In this document: piece by piece, positions 1 through 5,010 of the stretch | Layout: every line of letters begins with the position of its first letter | How positions within the stretch are numbered: position 1 is the stretch's first letter | Assembly: GCA_030529205.1 (NCBI GenBank) | Contig: JAUMXJ010000099.1 | Location: 1-5,010 of the forward strand | Origin: Bacillota bacterium | GTDB lineage: Bacteria > Bacillota > Clostridia > Peptostreptococcales > Acidaminobacteraceae | Direction of reading: 5' to 3' | DNA: 5,010 bases | Translations under genes and position numbers: made by a program | Notes under the pieces: generated by a model | Told to the model about the DNA's origin: nothing | The model's input: the letters and a program-made list of their open reading frames with translations, nothing else | Database searches by the model: none

Positions 1-591
1 GATTTGATGATGGTGGCGGCCAAACAGGTGGAAGAAGCAATCTGCCGGATTGCACAAAAGGCCAGAGCGGCGGGAATACACTTGGTGCTCGCGACTCAGC
101 GTCCTTCCGTCGATGTCATCACCGGGCTGATCAAAGCCAATATTCCGTCCAGGATTGCGTTTTCGGTTTCGTCTCAAGTGGATTCGAGGACGATTCTGGA
201 TTCTGCGGGCGCGGAGAAACTGCTCGGCAAGGGGGATATGTTGTATCATCCGGTTTCGCTCGCCAGGGCGAAGCGTGTGCAGGGCGCCTTCGTCTCTACC
301 AAGGAAATCGACAATGTCGTGGCGTTTATACTCAGGCAGGGCTACAAGACCGAGCAGATCGCATTGGATAAGTTGCAGGGGGGCGATGCGGCTGCGGGCA
401 ATGCGGCGGGTGAAGACGAGTACTTGGAAGAAGCGATTCAATTGGTGAGGGAGACGCGCAAGGCTTCGGCATCGATGTTGCAGAGAAAGTTTTCAATCGG
501 ATACAATCGTGCGGCGAGACTGATCGACATGATGGAAGAAATGGGCGTCATCGGTCCTCAGCAGGGAAGCAAGCCAAGGGAGGTATACTGA
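1..591 (+). CDS. ftsK: DNA translocase FtsK/SpoIIIE, C-terminal part (5'-truncated by window edge)
   Basis: The reading frame is open from the first base to the TGA at 589-591, giving 196 residues. The true start lies off the left edge; the in-frame TTG/ATG codons at 4-12 are internal. The first residues (DLMMVAAK) match the end of the family's Walker B stretch (DELADLMM). Next come the conserved motor-domain signatures [12 protein letters not shown] (from about residue 31) and [10 protein letters not shown]...[11 protein letters not shown], then [12 protein letters not shown]. After a short Ala/Gly-rich linker, residues 138-196 form the winged-helix gamma domain ([23 protein letters not shown]...GSKPREVY). 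In this family that domain reads polar DNA motifs and directs translocation. The protein is a hexameric, membrane-anchored, ATP-driven DNA pump that clears chromosomes from the division or sporulation septum. The N-terminal membrane segments and Walker A are outside the window, so FtsK and SpoIIIE/SftA-like forms cannot be told apart. The family call is very secure. Confidence 0.96.
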   Translation, partial: DLMMVAAKQVEEAICRIAQKARAAGIHLVLATQRPSVDVITGLIKANIPSRIAFSVSSQVDSRTILDSAGAEKLLGKGDMLYHPVSLARAKRVQGAFVSTKEIDNVVAFILRQGYKTEQIALDKLQGGDAAAGNAAGEDEYLEEAIQLVRETRKASASMLQRKFSIGYNRAARLIDMMEEMGVIGPQQGSKPREVY

Positions 592-621
592 CGGTGTACC
601 GGGTGTACACTGGATATACCG
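592..621 (+). other. Stem-loop / short imperfect repeats between ftsK and rimO
   Basis: Directly after the ftsK stop, CGGTGTA (592-598) can pair with TATACCG (615-621), with one G-U pair. CC (599-600) can pair further with GG (612-613), leaving A614 bulged. The loop contains the perfect 8-base palindrome GTGTACAC (603-610). The same stretch also reads as three imperfect repeats: GGTGTACCG, GGTGTACACTG and GATATACCG. No run of T follows, so it is not a standard intrinsic terminator. It lies just 5' of the rimO ribosome binding site and could be an mRNA processing or translation-tuning structure. It could equally be chance. Function unknown. Confidence 0.35.
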
Positions 622-626
622 GCAAT

Positions 627-633
627 AAAGGGG
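627..633 (+). promoter_or_regulatory. Ribosome binding site that fixes the rimO start
   Basis: AAAGGGG lies five bases before the ATG at 639. This argues for that ATG over the in-frame GTG at 594, which has no comparable site and would add 15 residues (MYRVYTGYTG...) read from the repeat/hairpin region. Confidence 0.75.
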
Positions 634-638
634 AAACA

Positions 639-1970
639 ATGAAAAAAATATATATTGAAAGTCTGGGATGTCCCAAGAACACCGTGGATACGGAAAATGT
701 CCTGGGGCTGATTGACGAAGGATTTTCATATTCCGATGAACCGGAAATGGCGGACTACATCATTGTCAATACCTGTGCGTTCATTCATGATGCGGAGTCG
801 GAGTCGTATGCATATGTGAAACAATATGCGGATTACAGACGAGACAATCCGGACTTGCGTGTCATCGTGATGGGTTGTCTGGCGCAGTCGCAGACCGAGC
901 GTATGCTGAATGAGTACGGAGTGGATGCGGTGCTGGGCACGGGGAGTTTTCACCGTGTTTTAGATGTTCTCGCGAGATTGGAAAAAGGGGAGAGGTTTTT
1001 TGCGGTCAAAGACAGCATTGACACCGTCTTTCCGATTTTGCCGCGTGTGGTCACGACTCCGGAGCATTTTGCGTACTTGAAGATTGCGGAGGGGTGCGAC
1101 AATCGCTGTACATATTGTATGATTCCGAGCCTCAGAGGGAAGTTTCGCTCGAGAAGCATTGAGGAGATTGTGGAGGAAGCGATGGCGCTGGATGTGGAAG
1201 AAGTCATTCTCATCGCACAGGATACATCCCGGTATGGAGTGGATTTATACGGAACGCCCAGTCTCGGAGCACTTTTGGAGAGATTGAACGAGGTTCCCGG
1301 AATCCGATGGATTCGGGTTCACTACTTGTACCCGGACATCTTGTCCAAGGAATTGATTGAAACTTTTTTCAGATTGGAAAAGGTTGTGAAGTACTTCGAT
1401 ATTCCGGTGCAGCACGTATCCGATCGAATACTGAAGCTGATGAATCGCAGGACGAGCCGCCGGGACATCGAGAGGGTCTTTCAGACAATTCGCGGAATGG
1501 AACCGATCTATGGTGAAGCTTCCATACGTACTACATTTATTGTCGGGTTTCCGGGCGAAACGGAAGAGGATTTCGAACAGTTGCTGGATTTTGTGGATCA
1601 CCATCAAATCAATCGTCTTGGGGTGTTCACCTATTCGGACATGCCGAATATTCCTTCCTACAAGCTGCCGAACAAAGTGTCGCAGGACGTGATGGATGAG
1701 AGAAGAGATCGTGTGATGTTGATGCAGCAGGACAAGTCGTTCGAATTGATGGAGACTTTCATTGGAAGCGTTGTCGAGGCGGTTGTCGAAGAGTATATCG
1801 AAGATGAGGATCTTTATGTTTGTCGAACCGTTTGGGATGCACCTGAAGTCGACGGGGAGTTGTATGTGTATGCCGGTGTCGAACTGTGTATCGGGGATTT
1901 CATCCGAGTGAAGGTGACCGGCAATGCGGAATATGATCTGGTAGGAGAGTTTTATGAATATTGCGAATAA
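639..1970 (+). CDS. rimO: Ribosomal protein S12 methylthiotransferase RimO (radical SAM)
   Basis: This 443-residue protein is full length for RimO. It methylthiolates a conserved aspartate of ribosomal protein S12 in the cytoplasm, using two [4Fe-4S] clusters and S-adenosylmethionine. The N-terminal UPF0004 domain has its three cluster cysteines: Cys11 (SLGCPKN), Cys46 (NTCAF) and Cys80 (MGCLAQ). The radical SAM core carries Cys153, Cys157 and Cys160 in GCDNRCTYCMIPSLRG. Later signatures are FDIPVQH (residues 253-259) and GFPGETEEDF (from 303), and a TRAM-like domain fills about 375-443. The IPVQH-S-D-R-LK-M-R form is typical of RimO; the tRNA-modifying relatives MiaB and MtaB usually read LPVQSGS there. 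The start is the ATG with AAAGGGG upstream. A 47-base gap separates it from ftsK, and its last 17 bases overlap pgsA, so it is probably in one operon with pgsA and cinA. All six cysteines are present and nothing looks degraded. Confidence 0.96.
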   Translation: MKKIYIESLGCPKNTVDTENVLGLIDEGFSYSDEPEMADYIIVNTCAFIHDAESESYAYVKQYADYRRDNPDLRVIVMGCLAQSQTERMLNEYGVDAVLGTGSFHRVLDVLARLEKGERFFAVKDSIDTVFPILPRVVTTPEHFAYLKIAEGCDNRCTYCMIPSLRGKFRSRSIEEIVEEAMALDVEEVILIAQDTSRYGVDLYGTPSLGALLERLNEVPGIRWIRVHYLYPDILSKELIETFFRLEKVVKYFDIPVQHVSDRILKLMNRRTSRRDIERVFQTIRGMEPIYGEASIRTTFIVGFPGETEEDFEQLLDFVDHHQINRLGVFTYSDMPNIPSYKLPNKVSQDVMDERRDRVMLMQQDKSFELMETFIGSVVEAVVEEYIEDEDLYVCRTVWDAPEVDGELYVYAGVELCIGDFIRVKVTGNAEYDLVGEFYEYCE

Positions 1971-2466
1971 GTTGACGGTGTTGCGCATTCTGATGATTCC
2001 CGTCGTAATCGGATTTTTGTTGTACGGATATGTCCATATCGCTCTTGGGTTGTTCGTGTTTGCGACATTGACCGATTTTTTAGACGGATATCTTGCCAGA
2101 AAACTGAATATGATTACCAATTTCGGGAAGTTTATGGATCCGGTAGCGGACAAATTGCTCGTTCTTTCGGTCTTAATGTGTTTTGTCGAACTTGGAAAGC
2201 TGTCATCCGTCGTCGTCATCATTATTTTTTCGAGGGAGCTGATTATCAGTATTTTCAGAGCGATCGCGGCATCTGAAAACATTGTGATTGCGGCCGGTTT
2301 TTTGGGGAAAATCAAGACGACGGTTCAGTTTTTGATGACGATGCTGATTTTTATAGGATTCGAAGGACTGTACATGGATATAATCATTTGGGGATGTGCG
2401 GGACTGACTCTTGCGTCCGGTGCGGAATATGTGTGGAATAACAGGAAGGTGATATCGGATCTATGA
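1954..2466 (+). CDS. pgsA: CDP-diacylglycerol--glycerol-3-phosphate 3-phosphatidyltransferase (PGP synthase)
   Basis: This 170-residue membrane enzyme condenses CDP-diacylglycerol with glycerol-3-phosphate to give phosphatidylglycerophosphate and CMP. That is the committed step to phosphatidylglycerol and cardiolipin. The CDP-alcohol phosphatidyltransferase motif D-x2-DG-x2-AR-x8-G-x3-D-x3-D is perfect: Asp41, Asp44-Gly45, Ala48-Arg49, Gly58, Asp62 and Asp66. The N-terminus (NKLTVLRILMIPV) and the later SRELI...FRAIAA and LGKIKTTVQ stretches are PgsA-like, which favours it over other CDP-alcohol transferases. Several hydrophobic segments (roughly residues 9-40, 68-95, 122-136 and 140-158) fit an integral membrane protein. 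It is slightly shorter than many relatives (about 180-195 residues), but no core motif is missing. The ATG at 1954 follows TAGGAGAG (1942-1949), inside the rimO end, and overlaps it by 17 bases in another frame. This suggests translational coupling. Confidence 0.95.
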   Translation: MNIANKLTVLRILMIPVVIGFLLYGYVHIALGLFVFATLTDFLDGYLARKLNMITNFGKFMDPVADKLLVLSVLMCFVELGKLSSVVVIIIFSRELIISIFRAIAASENIVIAAGFLGKIKTTVQFLMTMLIFIGFEGLYMDIIIWGCAGLTLASGAEYVWNNRKVISDL

Positions 2467-3710
2467 AGGCGGCAATCATTTGTGTCGGAACGGAACTTTT
2501 GTTCGGTGATACGGTCAATACCAATGGCGCTTTTCTCGGCAAAATGCTTTCGCAACTTGAAATTCACACCATGCGGATGGAGGTTGTGGGAGATAATGAG
2601 GAGCGTATTGTCGAAGCACTCGAGCGCAACAGGCGGAACCATGATTTGCTGATTTTTACCGGCGGATTGGGACCGACCGTCGATGATATCACCAAGCAGG
2701 TGATTTGCAAAGCACTTGGGCTGGAACTGCAGCCCGACAGTGAATCCCTGATGAATATATACAATAAAATCGGTCCGACGATGACCAATAATAATTTTAA
2801 GCAGATTATGTTTCCGAAGGACGCCGTCATTTTAAAGAATCCTCGCGGGACGGCACCCGGCATGTTTTATAAGGCCGACGATACCTATGTCGTCCTTCTG
2901 CCGGGACCTCCGTCAGAGCTCATTCCGATGTGTGAAAACTACTTGACTCCGATTCTGAAGGAGCTTGTGGATTCGACCTTGGTTTCACAGTATCTCAATG
3001 TCTACGGAATAGGGGAATCCTCTCTCGAAGACAAGTTGAAGGATATTTTAAGTGATCAGGGAAAAGTCAAAATCGGCACTTATTTTGACGGAGAAAAGGT
3101 CACGCTGCGATTGACTTCGTCCGATGTCAACCGTCGAAGGGCATACATCGGAGAAGTGGAAGCAAAAATACGCAAGACGCTCAAGGATTTTATTATCACG
3201 GTGGACAATAATACTTTGGAAGAGCTGCTGGTGGAAACGCTGAAAGAGGCGAAAATCAAGACTGCCGTCGCGGAAAGTTGTACAGGCGGCCTTCTCGCTT
3301 CAAAAATCACAAGCGTCTCGGGCGCTTCGCAGGTTTTTAATCTGGGAATAACGGCGTACTCCGTGGCAGCCAAAAACAAGCAGCTCGGGGTCGACCGCAT
3401 GACAATAGAAAATCACGGCGCTGTCAGTCCTCAAGTGGCGCATCAGATGGCGCGCGGGATTTCGCTCATCAGCAATTCGGAACTGACCTGTTCGATAACC
3501 GGACTTGCCGGGCCGAAGGGGGACGGTACCAAAGCAAAGGTCGGAACCGTGATTATCGGAATCTGGTATCGCGGTGATTTTGAACACTATGAATATCACT
3601 TCAAAGGGGACCGCAAGAGAATACGCAATCTTGCAACGTCCAGGGCATTGGTTCATCTGACCAGAAAAGCCATCGCCATCATGCACAGAAGCAAAATGAA
3701 ATCGTCCTGA
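2463..3710 (+). CDS. cinA: CinA family protein (MoaB/MogA-like domain plus NMN deamidase-like C-terminal domain)
   Basis: This 415-residue protein has the two-domain layout and length of classic CinA. The N-terminal molybdopterin-binding-like domain shows GTELLFGDTVNTNG (residues 9-22) and FTGGLGPTVDDITK (TGGLGPT at 66-72), with GTAPGM and LLPGPPSEL further on. In some relatives this part hydrolyses ADP-ribose-type pyrophosphates. The C-terminal CinA/PncC domain (about 255-410) has AESCTGG (270-276), GAVS and TGLAGP; family members deamidate nicotinamide mononucleotide. Ser272, Tyr299 and Lys304 sit at the spacing of the proposed catalytic Ser/Tyr/Lys of PncC (from memory). The usual YSNEAK stretch reads YSVAAK here. 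The start overlaps the pgsA stop as ATGA, and AGGTGAT (2447-2453) lies nine bases upstream. The name refers to competence/damage induction, where cinA and recA are co-transcribed in some streptococci; here recA has its own LexA-boxed promoter between the two genes. Which activities it retains is not shown by sequence. Confidence 0.94.
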   Translation: MKAAIICVGTELLFGDTVNTNGAFLGKMLSQLEIHTMRMEVVGDNEERIVEALERNRRNHDLLIFTGGLGPTVDDITKQVICKALGLELQPDSESLMNIYNKIGPTMTNNNFKQIMFPKDAVILKNPRGTAPGMFYKADDTYVVLLPGPPSELIPMCENYLTPILKELVDSTLVSQYLNVYGIGESSLEDKLKDILSDQGKVKIGTYFDGEKVTLRLTSSDVNRRRAYIGEVEAKIRKTLKDFIITVDNNTLEELLVETLKEAKIKTAVAESCTGGLLASKITSVSGASQVFNLGITAYSVAAKNKQLGVDRMTIENHGAVSPQVAHQMARGISLISNSELTCSITGLAGPKGDGTKAKVGTVIIGIWYRGDFEHYEYHFKGDRKRIRNLATSRALVHLTRKAIAIMHRSKMKSS

Positions 3711-3721
3711 CAAAAGATATC

Positions 3722-3750
3722 TTGACATAAGAACAAATGTTCGGTATATT
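3722..3750 (+). promoter_or_regulatory. recA promoter P1 (sigma-A type, SOS-controlled)
   Basis: A perfect -35 TTGACA (3722-3727) is followed, after a 17-base spacer, by TATATT (3745-3750), one mismatch from the consensus -10. Transcription should begin near 3757. One LexA box fills the spacer and a second begins at the predicted start site, so bound LexA would block polymerase. The -35 starts only 11 bases after the cinA stop. P1 transcripts would carry a leader of about 90 bases. Confidence 0.82.
3731..3742 (+). promoter_or_regulatory. LexA (DinR) box 1 in the P1 spacer
   Basis: GAACAAATGTTC has the exact GAAC-N4-GTTC form of the Firmicutes SOS box (Bacillus consensus CGAACRNRYGTTYC). The inner AAAT fits RNRY. 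It lies wholly between the -35 and -10 of P1, the classic repressing position. The LexA gene itself is not in the window. Confidence 0.85.
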
Positions 3751-3757
3751 ATAAAAA

Positions 3758-3769
3758 GAACATTTGTTC
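3758..3769 (+). promoter_or_regulatory. LexA (DinR) box 2 at the P1 start site
   Basis: GAACATTTGTTC is the exact reverse complement of box 1, with its centre 27 bases downstream. It begins at or one base after the predicted P1 start. With flanks, AAGAACAAATGTTC (3729-3742) and GAACATTTGTTCTT (3758-3771) make a perfect 14-base inverted repeat around a 15-base AT-rich centre holding the -10. As RNA from upstream read-through this could fold into a long hairpin followed by only TTTT (3770-3773), a weak terminator at best. Confidence 0.82.
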
Positions 3770-3789
3770 TTTTACTTAGACAACTCAGA

Positions 3790-3818
3790 TTGACATAATT
3801 TACAATATATGGTATTTA
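3790..3818 (+). promoter_or_regulatory. Probable recA promoter P2 (LexA-independent)
   Basis: A second perfect TTGACA (3790-3795) is followed after 17 bases by TATTTA (3813-3818). That is a poor -10 by itself (three of six matches), but it is directly preceded by TGG (3810-3812), the TGn of an extended -10. Transcription would begin near 3825, about 22 bases before the recA ATG. No LexA box overlaps it. It could give basal RecA when P1 is repressed. The weak -10 keeps confidence moderate. Confidence 0.5.
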
Positions 3819-3824
3819 TATTGT
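3802..3824 (+). repeat. Perfect 8-base inverted repeat over P2 and before the recA RBS
   Basis: ACAATATA (3802-3809) and TATATTGT (3817-3824) are exact reverse complements around a 7-base centre, TGGTATT. The repeat covers the proposed P2 -10 and ends 13 bases before the Shine-Dalgarno site. In DNA it could be an operator. In P1-derived mRNA it could form an AU hairpin just upstream of the ribosome binding site. No regulator is recognised from the motif. Confidence 0.5.
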
Positions 3825-3837
3825 GCAGTTTTATTAC

Positions 3838-3842
3838 GGAGG
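3838..3842 (+). promoter_or_regulatory. Ribosome binding site that fixes the recA start
   Basis: GGAGG lies four bases before the ATG at 3847. It rules out the in-frame GTG at 3823, which would add eight residues translated through this Shine-Dalgarno site and falls within the inverted repeat. Confidence 0.85.
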
Positions 3843-3846
3843 AAGA

Positions 3847-4836
3847 ATGGAAGATAAAATCAAAGCATTGGAACAGGCGCTCGCTCAAATTGAAAAAGCT
3901 CACGGTAAGGGCTCCATTATGCGTCTTGGAGACAGTACATCCATCGGACAGGTGGAAGCATATCCGACAGGTTGCATAGACCTTGATATCGCACTGGGAA
4001 TCGGCGGAATCCCGAAGGGAAGAATCATTGAAATTTTCGGACCTGAATCTTCGGGTAAGACAACCGTTACATTGCATATGATCGCAGAAGTCCAGAAAAG
4101 AGGCGGGATTGCGGCTTTCATCGACGCCGAGCATGCCTTGGATCCGACCTATGCAAAGCGCATCGGCGTCAACACCGATGAGTTGATTGTTTCTCAGCCT
4201 GATAACGGAGAGCAGGCGCTGGAAATCACCGAGGGACTTGTTCGATCCAATGCCGTGGACATCATTGTAATCGACTCTGTTGCAGCATTGGTTCCGAAGA
4301 CCGAGCTCCTCGGCGACATGGGCGACTCGCATGTCGGTTTACAGGCGAGACTGATGTCGCAAGCACTCAGAAAACTGACCGCCATCATCAATCGAAGCAA
4401 TTGCGTCGTCGTCTTCATCAACCAATTACGTATGAAAATCGGGGTCGCTTATGGAAATCCCGAGACGACAACCGGCGGTAACGCATTGAAATTCTATGCA
4501 TCTGTGAGAATTGACGTCAGAAAAGGCGAGGCAATCAAAAAAGACGGTGAAATAGTCGGAAATAAGACGAAAGCAAAAATTGTGAAAAACAAAGTTGCTC
4601 CGCCATTCAAAAGTGTCGAGTTTGATATAATGTACGGTACCGGAATTTCAATGATCGGAAGCATCATCGACGCGGCTGCCGAGGCGGGAATACTGAAAAA
4701 ATCAGGTTCCTGGTATTCCTTTGAAGAGAACAAAATCGGAAACGGTAGAGAAAATGTGAAAGAATACTTGGAAGAACATCCGGAGCTTCTCGAGCAAATT
4801 GAAGATGCGGTTAGGGAGCATTATCATTTAAAATAG
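3847..4836 (+). CDS. recA: Recombinase RecA
   Basis: This 329-residue protein forms ATP-dependent filaments on single-stranded DNA, drives strand exchange, and as co-protease promotes LexA self-cleavage. Walker A is GPESSGKT (residues 65-72). The catalytic Glu95 is in FIDAEHALD, and Walker B ends at Asp143 ([10 protein letters not shown]). [19 protein letters not shown] is followed by FINQLR with the ATP-sensing Gln193. The DNA-binding loop L2 reads [15 protein letters not shown]. The C-terminal domain (about 265-329) is present, but the protein ends at EHYHLK without the acidic tail that makes E. coli RecA about 350 residues long. It has its own promoter region with two LexA boxes and probably a second promoter, so it is an SOS-controlled unit after cinA. 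In many Clostridia the next gene is rny (RNase Y), but none begins within the window. Confidence 0.98.
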   Translation: MEDKIKALEQALAQIEKAHGKGSIMRLGDSTSIGQVEAYPTGCIDLDIALGIGGIPKGRIIEIFGPESSGKTTVTLHMIAEVQKRGGIAAFIDAEHALDPTYAKRIGVNTDELIVSQPDNGEQALEITEGLVRSNAVDIIVIDSVAALVPKTELLGDMGDSHVGLQARLMSQALRKLTAIINRSNCVVVFINQLRMKIGVAYGNPETTTGGNALKFYASVRIDVRKGEAIKKDGEIVGNKTKAKIVKNKVAPPFKSVEFDIMYGTGISMIGSIIDAAAEAGILKKSGSWYSFEENKIGNGRENVKEYLEEHPELLEQIEDAVREHYHLK

Positions 4837-4850
4837 TTTTCCGGGAAACT
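4835..4850 (+). terminator. Weak stem-loop at the recA stop (doubtful terminator)
   Basis: AGTTTTCC can pair with GGGAAACT across the recA stop codon, with one G-U pair and either a very tight turn or a four-base loop. It is followed by CTTTGC, not a T run, so it is a poor intrinsic terminator. No better candidate was seen between recA and the next promoter. Confidence 0.2.
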
Positions 4851-4902
4851 CTTTGCTGAGAGCGACCCTTTTAAATTGATGTTCCAATTTCGTGTCTTCC
4901 CT

Positions 4903-4926
4903 TCATAATTGTTATGATAATTATGA
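4903..4926 (+). promoter_or_regulatory. AT-rich inverted repeat with a PerR/Fur-like 7-1-7 site next to a -35
   Basis: TCATAATT (4903-4910) and AATTATGA (4919-4926) form a perfect 8-base inverted repeat. Overlapping it, TTATGATAATTATGA (4912-4926) matches the Bacillus PerR box TTATAATNATTATAA at 12 of 14 defined bases. The offset TGATAATTATGATTG (4915-4929) matches the Fur box less well, at 11 of 14. The site directly adjoins the -35 at 4927. The region is very AT-rich, so such matches can arise by chance. Confidence 0.35.
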
Positions 4927-4955
4927 TTGACCTAGTAATAATAATGTAATATAAT
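4927..4955 (+). promoter_or_regulatory. Strong sigma-A-type promoter after recA, reading out of the window
   Basis: TTGACC (4927-4932, five of six matches) and a perfect TATAAT (4950-4955) are separated by 17 bases. Transcription should start near 4962. At least 49 bases of leader lie inside the window with no start codon that looks used. The gene served lies beyond the right edge. By synteny it may be rny, but this is not visible here. Confidence 0.72.
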
Positions 4956-4962
4956 TATTCTG

Positions 4963-4997
4963 GTCACTTGTGACAGCTTTTTTGTGTCATCTGTGAC
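4963..4997 (+). repeat. Two GTCA-N4-TGAC palindromes at the start of the downstream transcript
   Basis: GTCACTTGTGAC (4963-4974) and GTCATCTGTGAC (4986-4997) are two similar palindromic 12-mers (10 of 12 identical), with centres 23 bases apart. That is about 2.2 helical turns, so roughly the same DNA face. They begin at the predicted start site, a natural place for a repressor pair. The first is followed by a run of six T (4978-4983); with CTG/CAG flanks it could form a short bulged RNA hairpin before the T run, a weak early terminator or attenuator. The regulator is not recognised. Confidence 0.5.
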
Positions 4998-5010
4998 GAA
5001 TCTATATAAG

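Larger units (their letters stand above)
4837..5010 (+). other. Intergenic region after recA, no gene seen
   Basis: Apart from the stem-loop, promoter and palindromes listed separately, this stretch holds only a ten-codon reading frame (ATG 4879 to TAA) with no convincing ribosome binding site. No tRNA, rRNA or other RNA gene is recognised. The base composition drops to clearly AT-rich, as expected of a regulatory spacer. Confidence 0.7.

Noticed and set aside
594..638. Upstream GTG start for rimO adding 15 residues
   Set aside because: The extension is read from the repeat/hairpin, lacks a ribosome binding site, and is absent from the usual RimO N-terminus (MKK-YIESLGCPKN). The ATG at 639 has a clear site.
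1287..1297. GAACGAGGTTC inside rimO as another LexA box
   Set aside because: The half-sites are separated by three bases rather than the required four, and it sits within coding sequence away from any promoter.
1245..2315. A 356-codon open frame on the minus strand across rimO and pgsA
   Set aside because: It lies antisense to two genes with complete family motifs, its translation shows no recognisable domain, and no promoter or ribosome binding site supports it. It is a codon-use shadow.
3714..3723. AAGATATCTT palindrome just after the cinA stop as a terminator
   Set aside because: It is a perfect 10-base palindrome with no loop and no T run, and it runs into the P1 -35, so it cannot act as an intrinsic terminator.
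3729..3773. The long inverted repeat as the cinA terminator
   Set aside because: The stem is AT-rich and only TTTT follows. Both arms are exact LexA boxes, which explains the symmetry better. A secondary termination role is not excluded.
3823..3846. Upstream GTG start for recA adding eight residues
   Set aside because: It would translate through the GGAGG Shine-Dalgarno site, and the ATG at 3847 gives the normal RecA N-terminus.
3772..4332. A 186-codon minus-strand frame opposite recA and its promoter region
   Set aside because: It is antisense to the highly conserved N-terminal half of RecA and the translation has no family features.
4879..4908. Ten-codon ATG frame after recA as a small peptide gene
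   Set aside because: It is too short, has no good ribosome binding site, and lies upstream of the next promoter.

Overview
The window is a compact, all-plus-strand housekeeping segment from a Bacillota genome, most like Clostridia or Tissierellia. It has the conserved order ftsK/spoIIIE - rimO - pgsA - cinA - recA. Three things support this placement: the gene order, the Shine-Dalgarno-dependent starts, and a recA promoter with Firmicutes-type LexA boxes (GAAC-N4-GTTC). The genus cannot be named from the sequence.

Layout. Positions 1-591 hold the 3' end of an FtsK/SpoIIIE DNA translocase (end of the motor domain plus the winged-helix gamma domain). A 47-base gap with a small stem-loop leads to rimO (639-1970; ribosomal protein S12 methylthiotransferase). 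pgsA (1954-2466; phosphatidylglycerophosphate synthase) overlaps the rimO end by 17 bases. cinA (2463-3710) overlaps pgsA by the 4-base ATGA. These overlaps point to one transcript with translational coupling. A 136-base regulatory region (3711-3846) then precedes recA (3847-4836). The last 174 bases (4837-5010) hold no gene. They carry a strong sigma-A-type promoter for a gene beyond the right edge, with operator-like palindromes around it.

How the parts work together. FtsK/SpoIIIE moves DNA at the septum, PgsA makes the precursor of phosphatidylglycerol, RimO modifies the ribosome, CinA is linked to pyridine-nucleotide salvage, and RecA carries out recombination and triggers the SOS response. 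recA appears to have two promoters. P1 is flanked and filled by two LexA boxes that are exact reverse complements of each other. P2, further downstream, has no LexA box and could supply basal RecA. No strong intrinsic terminator separates cinA from recA, so read-through from the upstream operon is also possible.

I see no undescribed multi-gene system, mobile element, CRISPR array or RNA gene. The genes are ordinary. The interest lies in the non-coding parts: the dual-LexA recA promoter, a palindrome over recA P2, and a promoter after recA with a PerR/Fur-like box on one side and two GTCA-N4-TGAC palindromes on the other.
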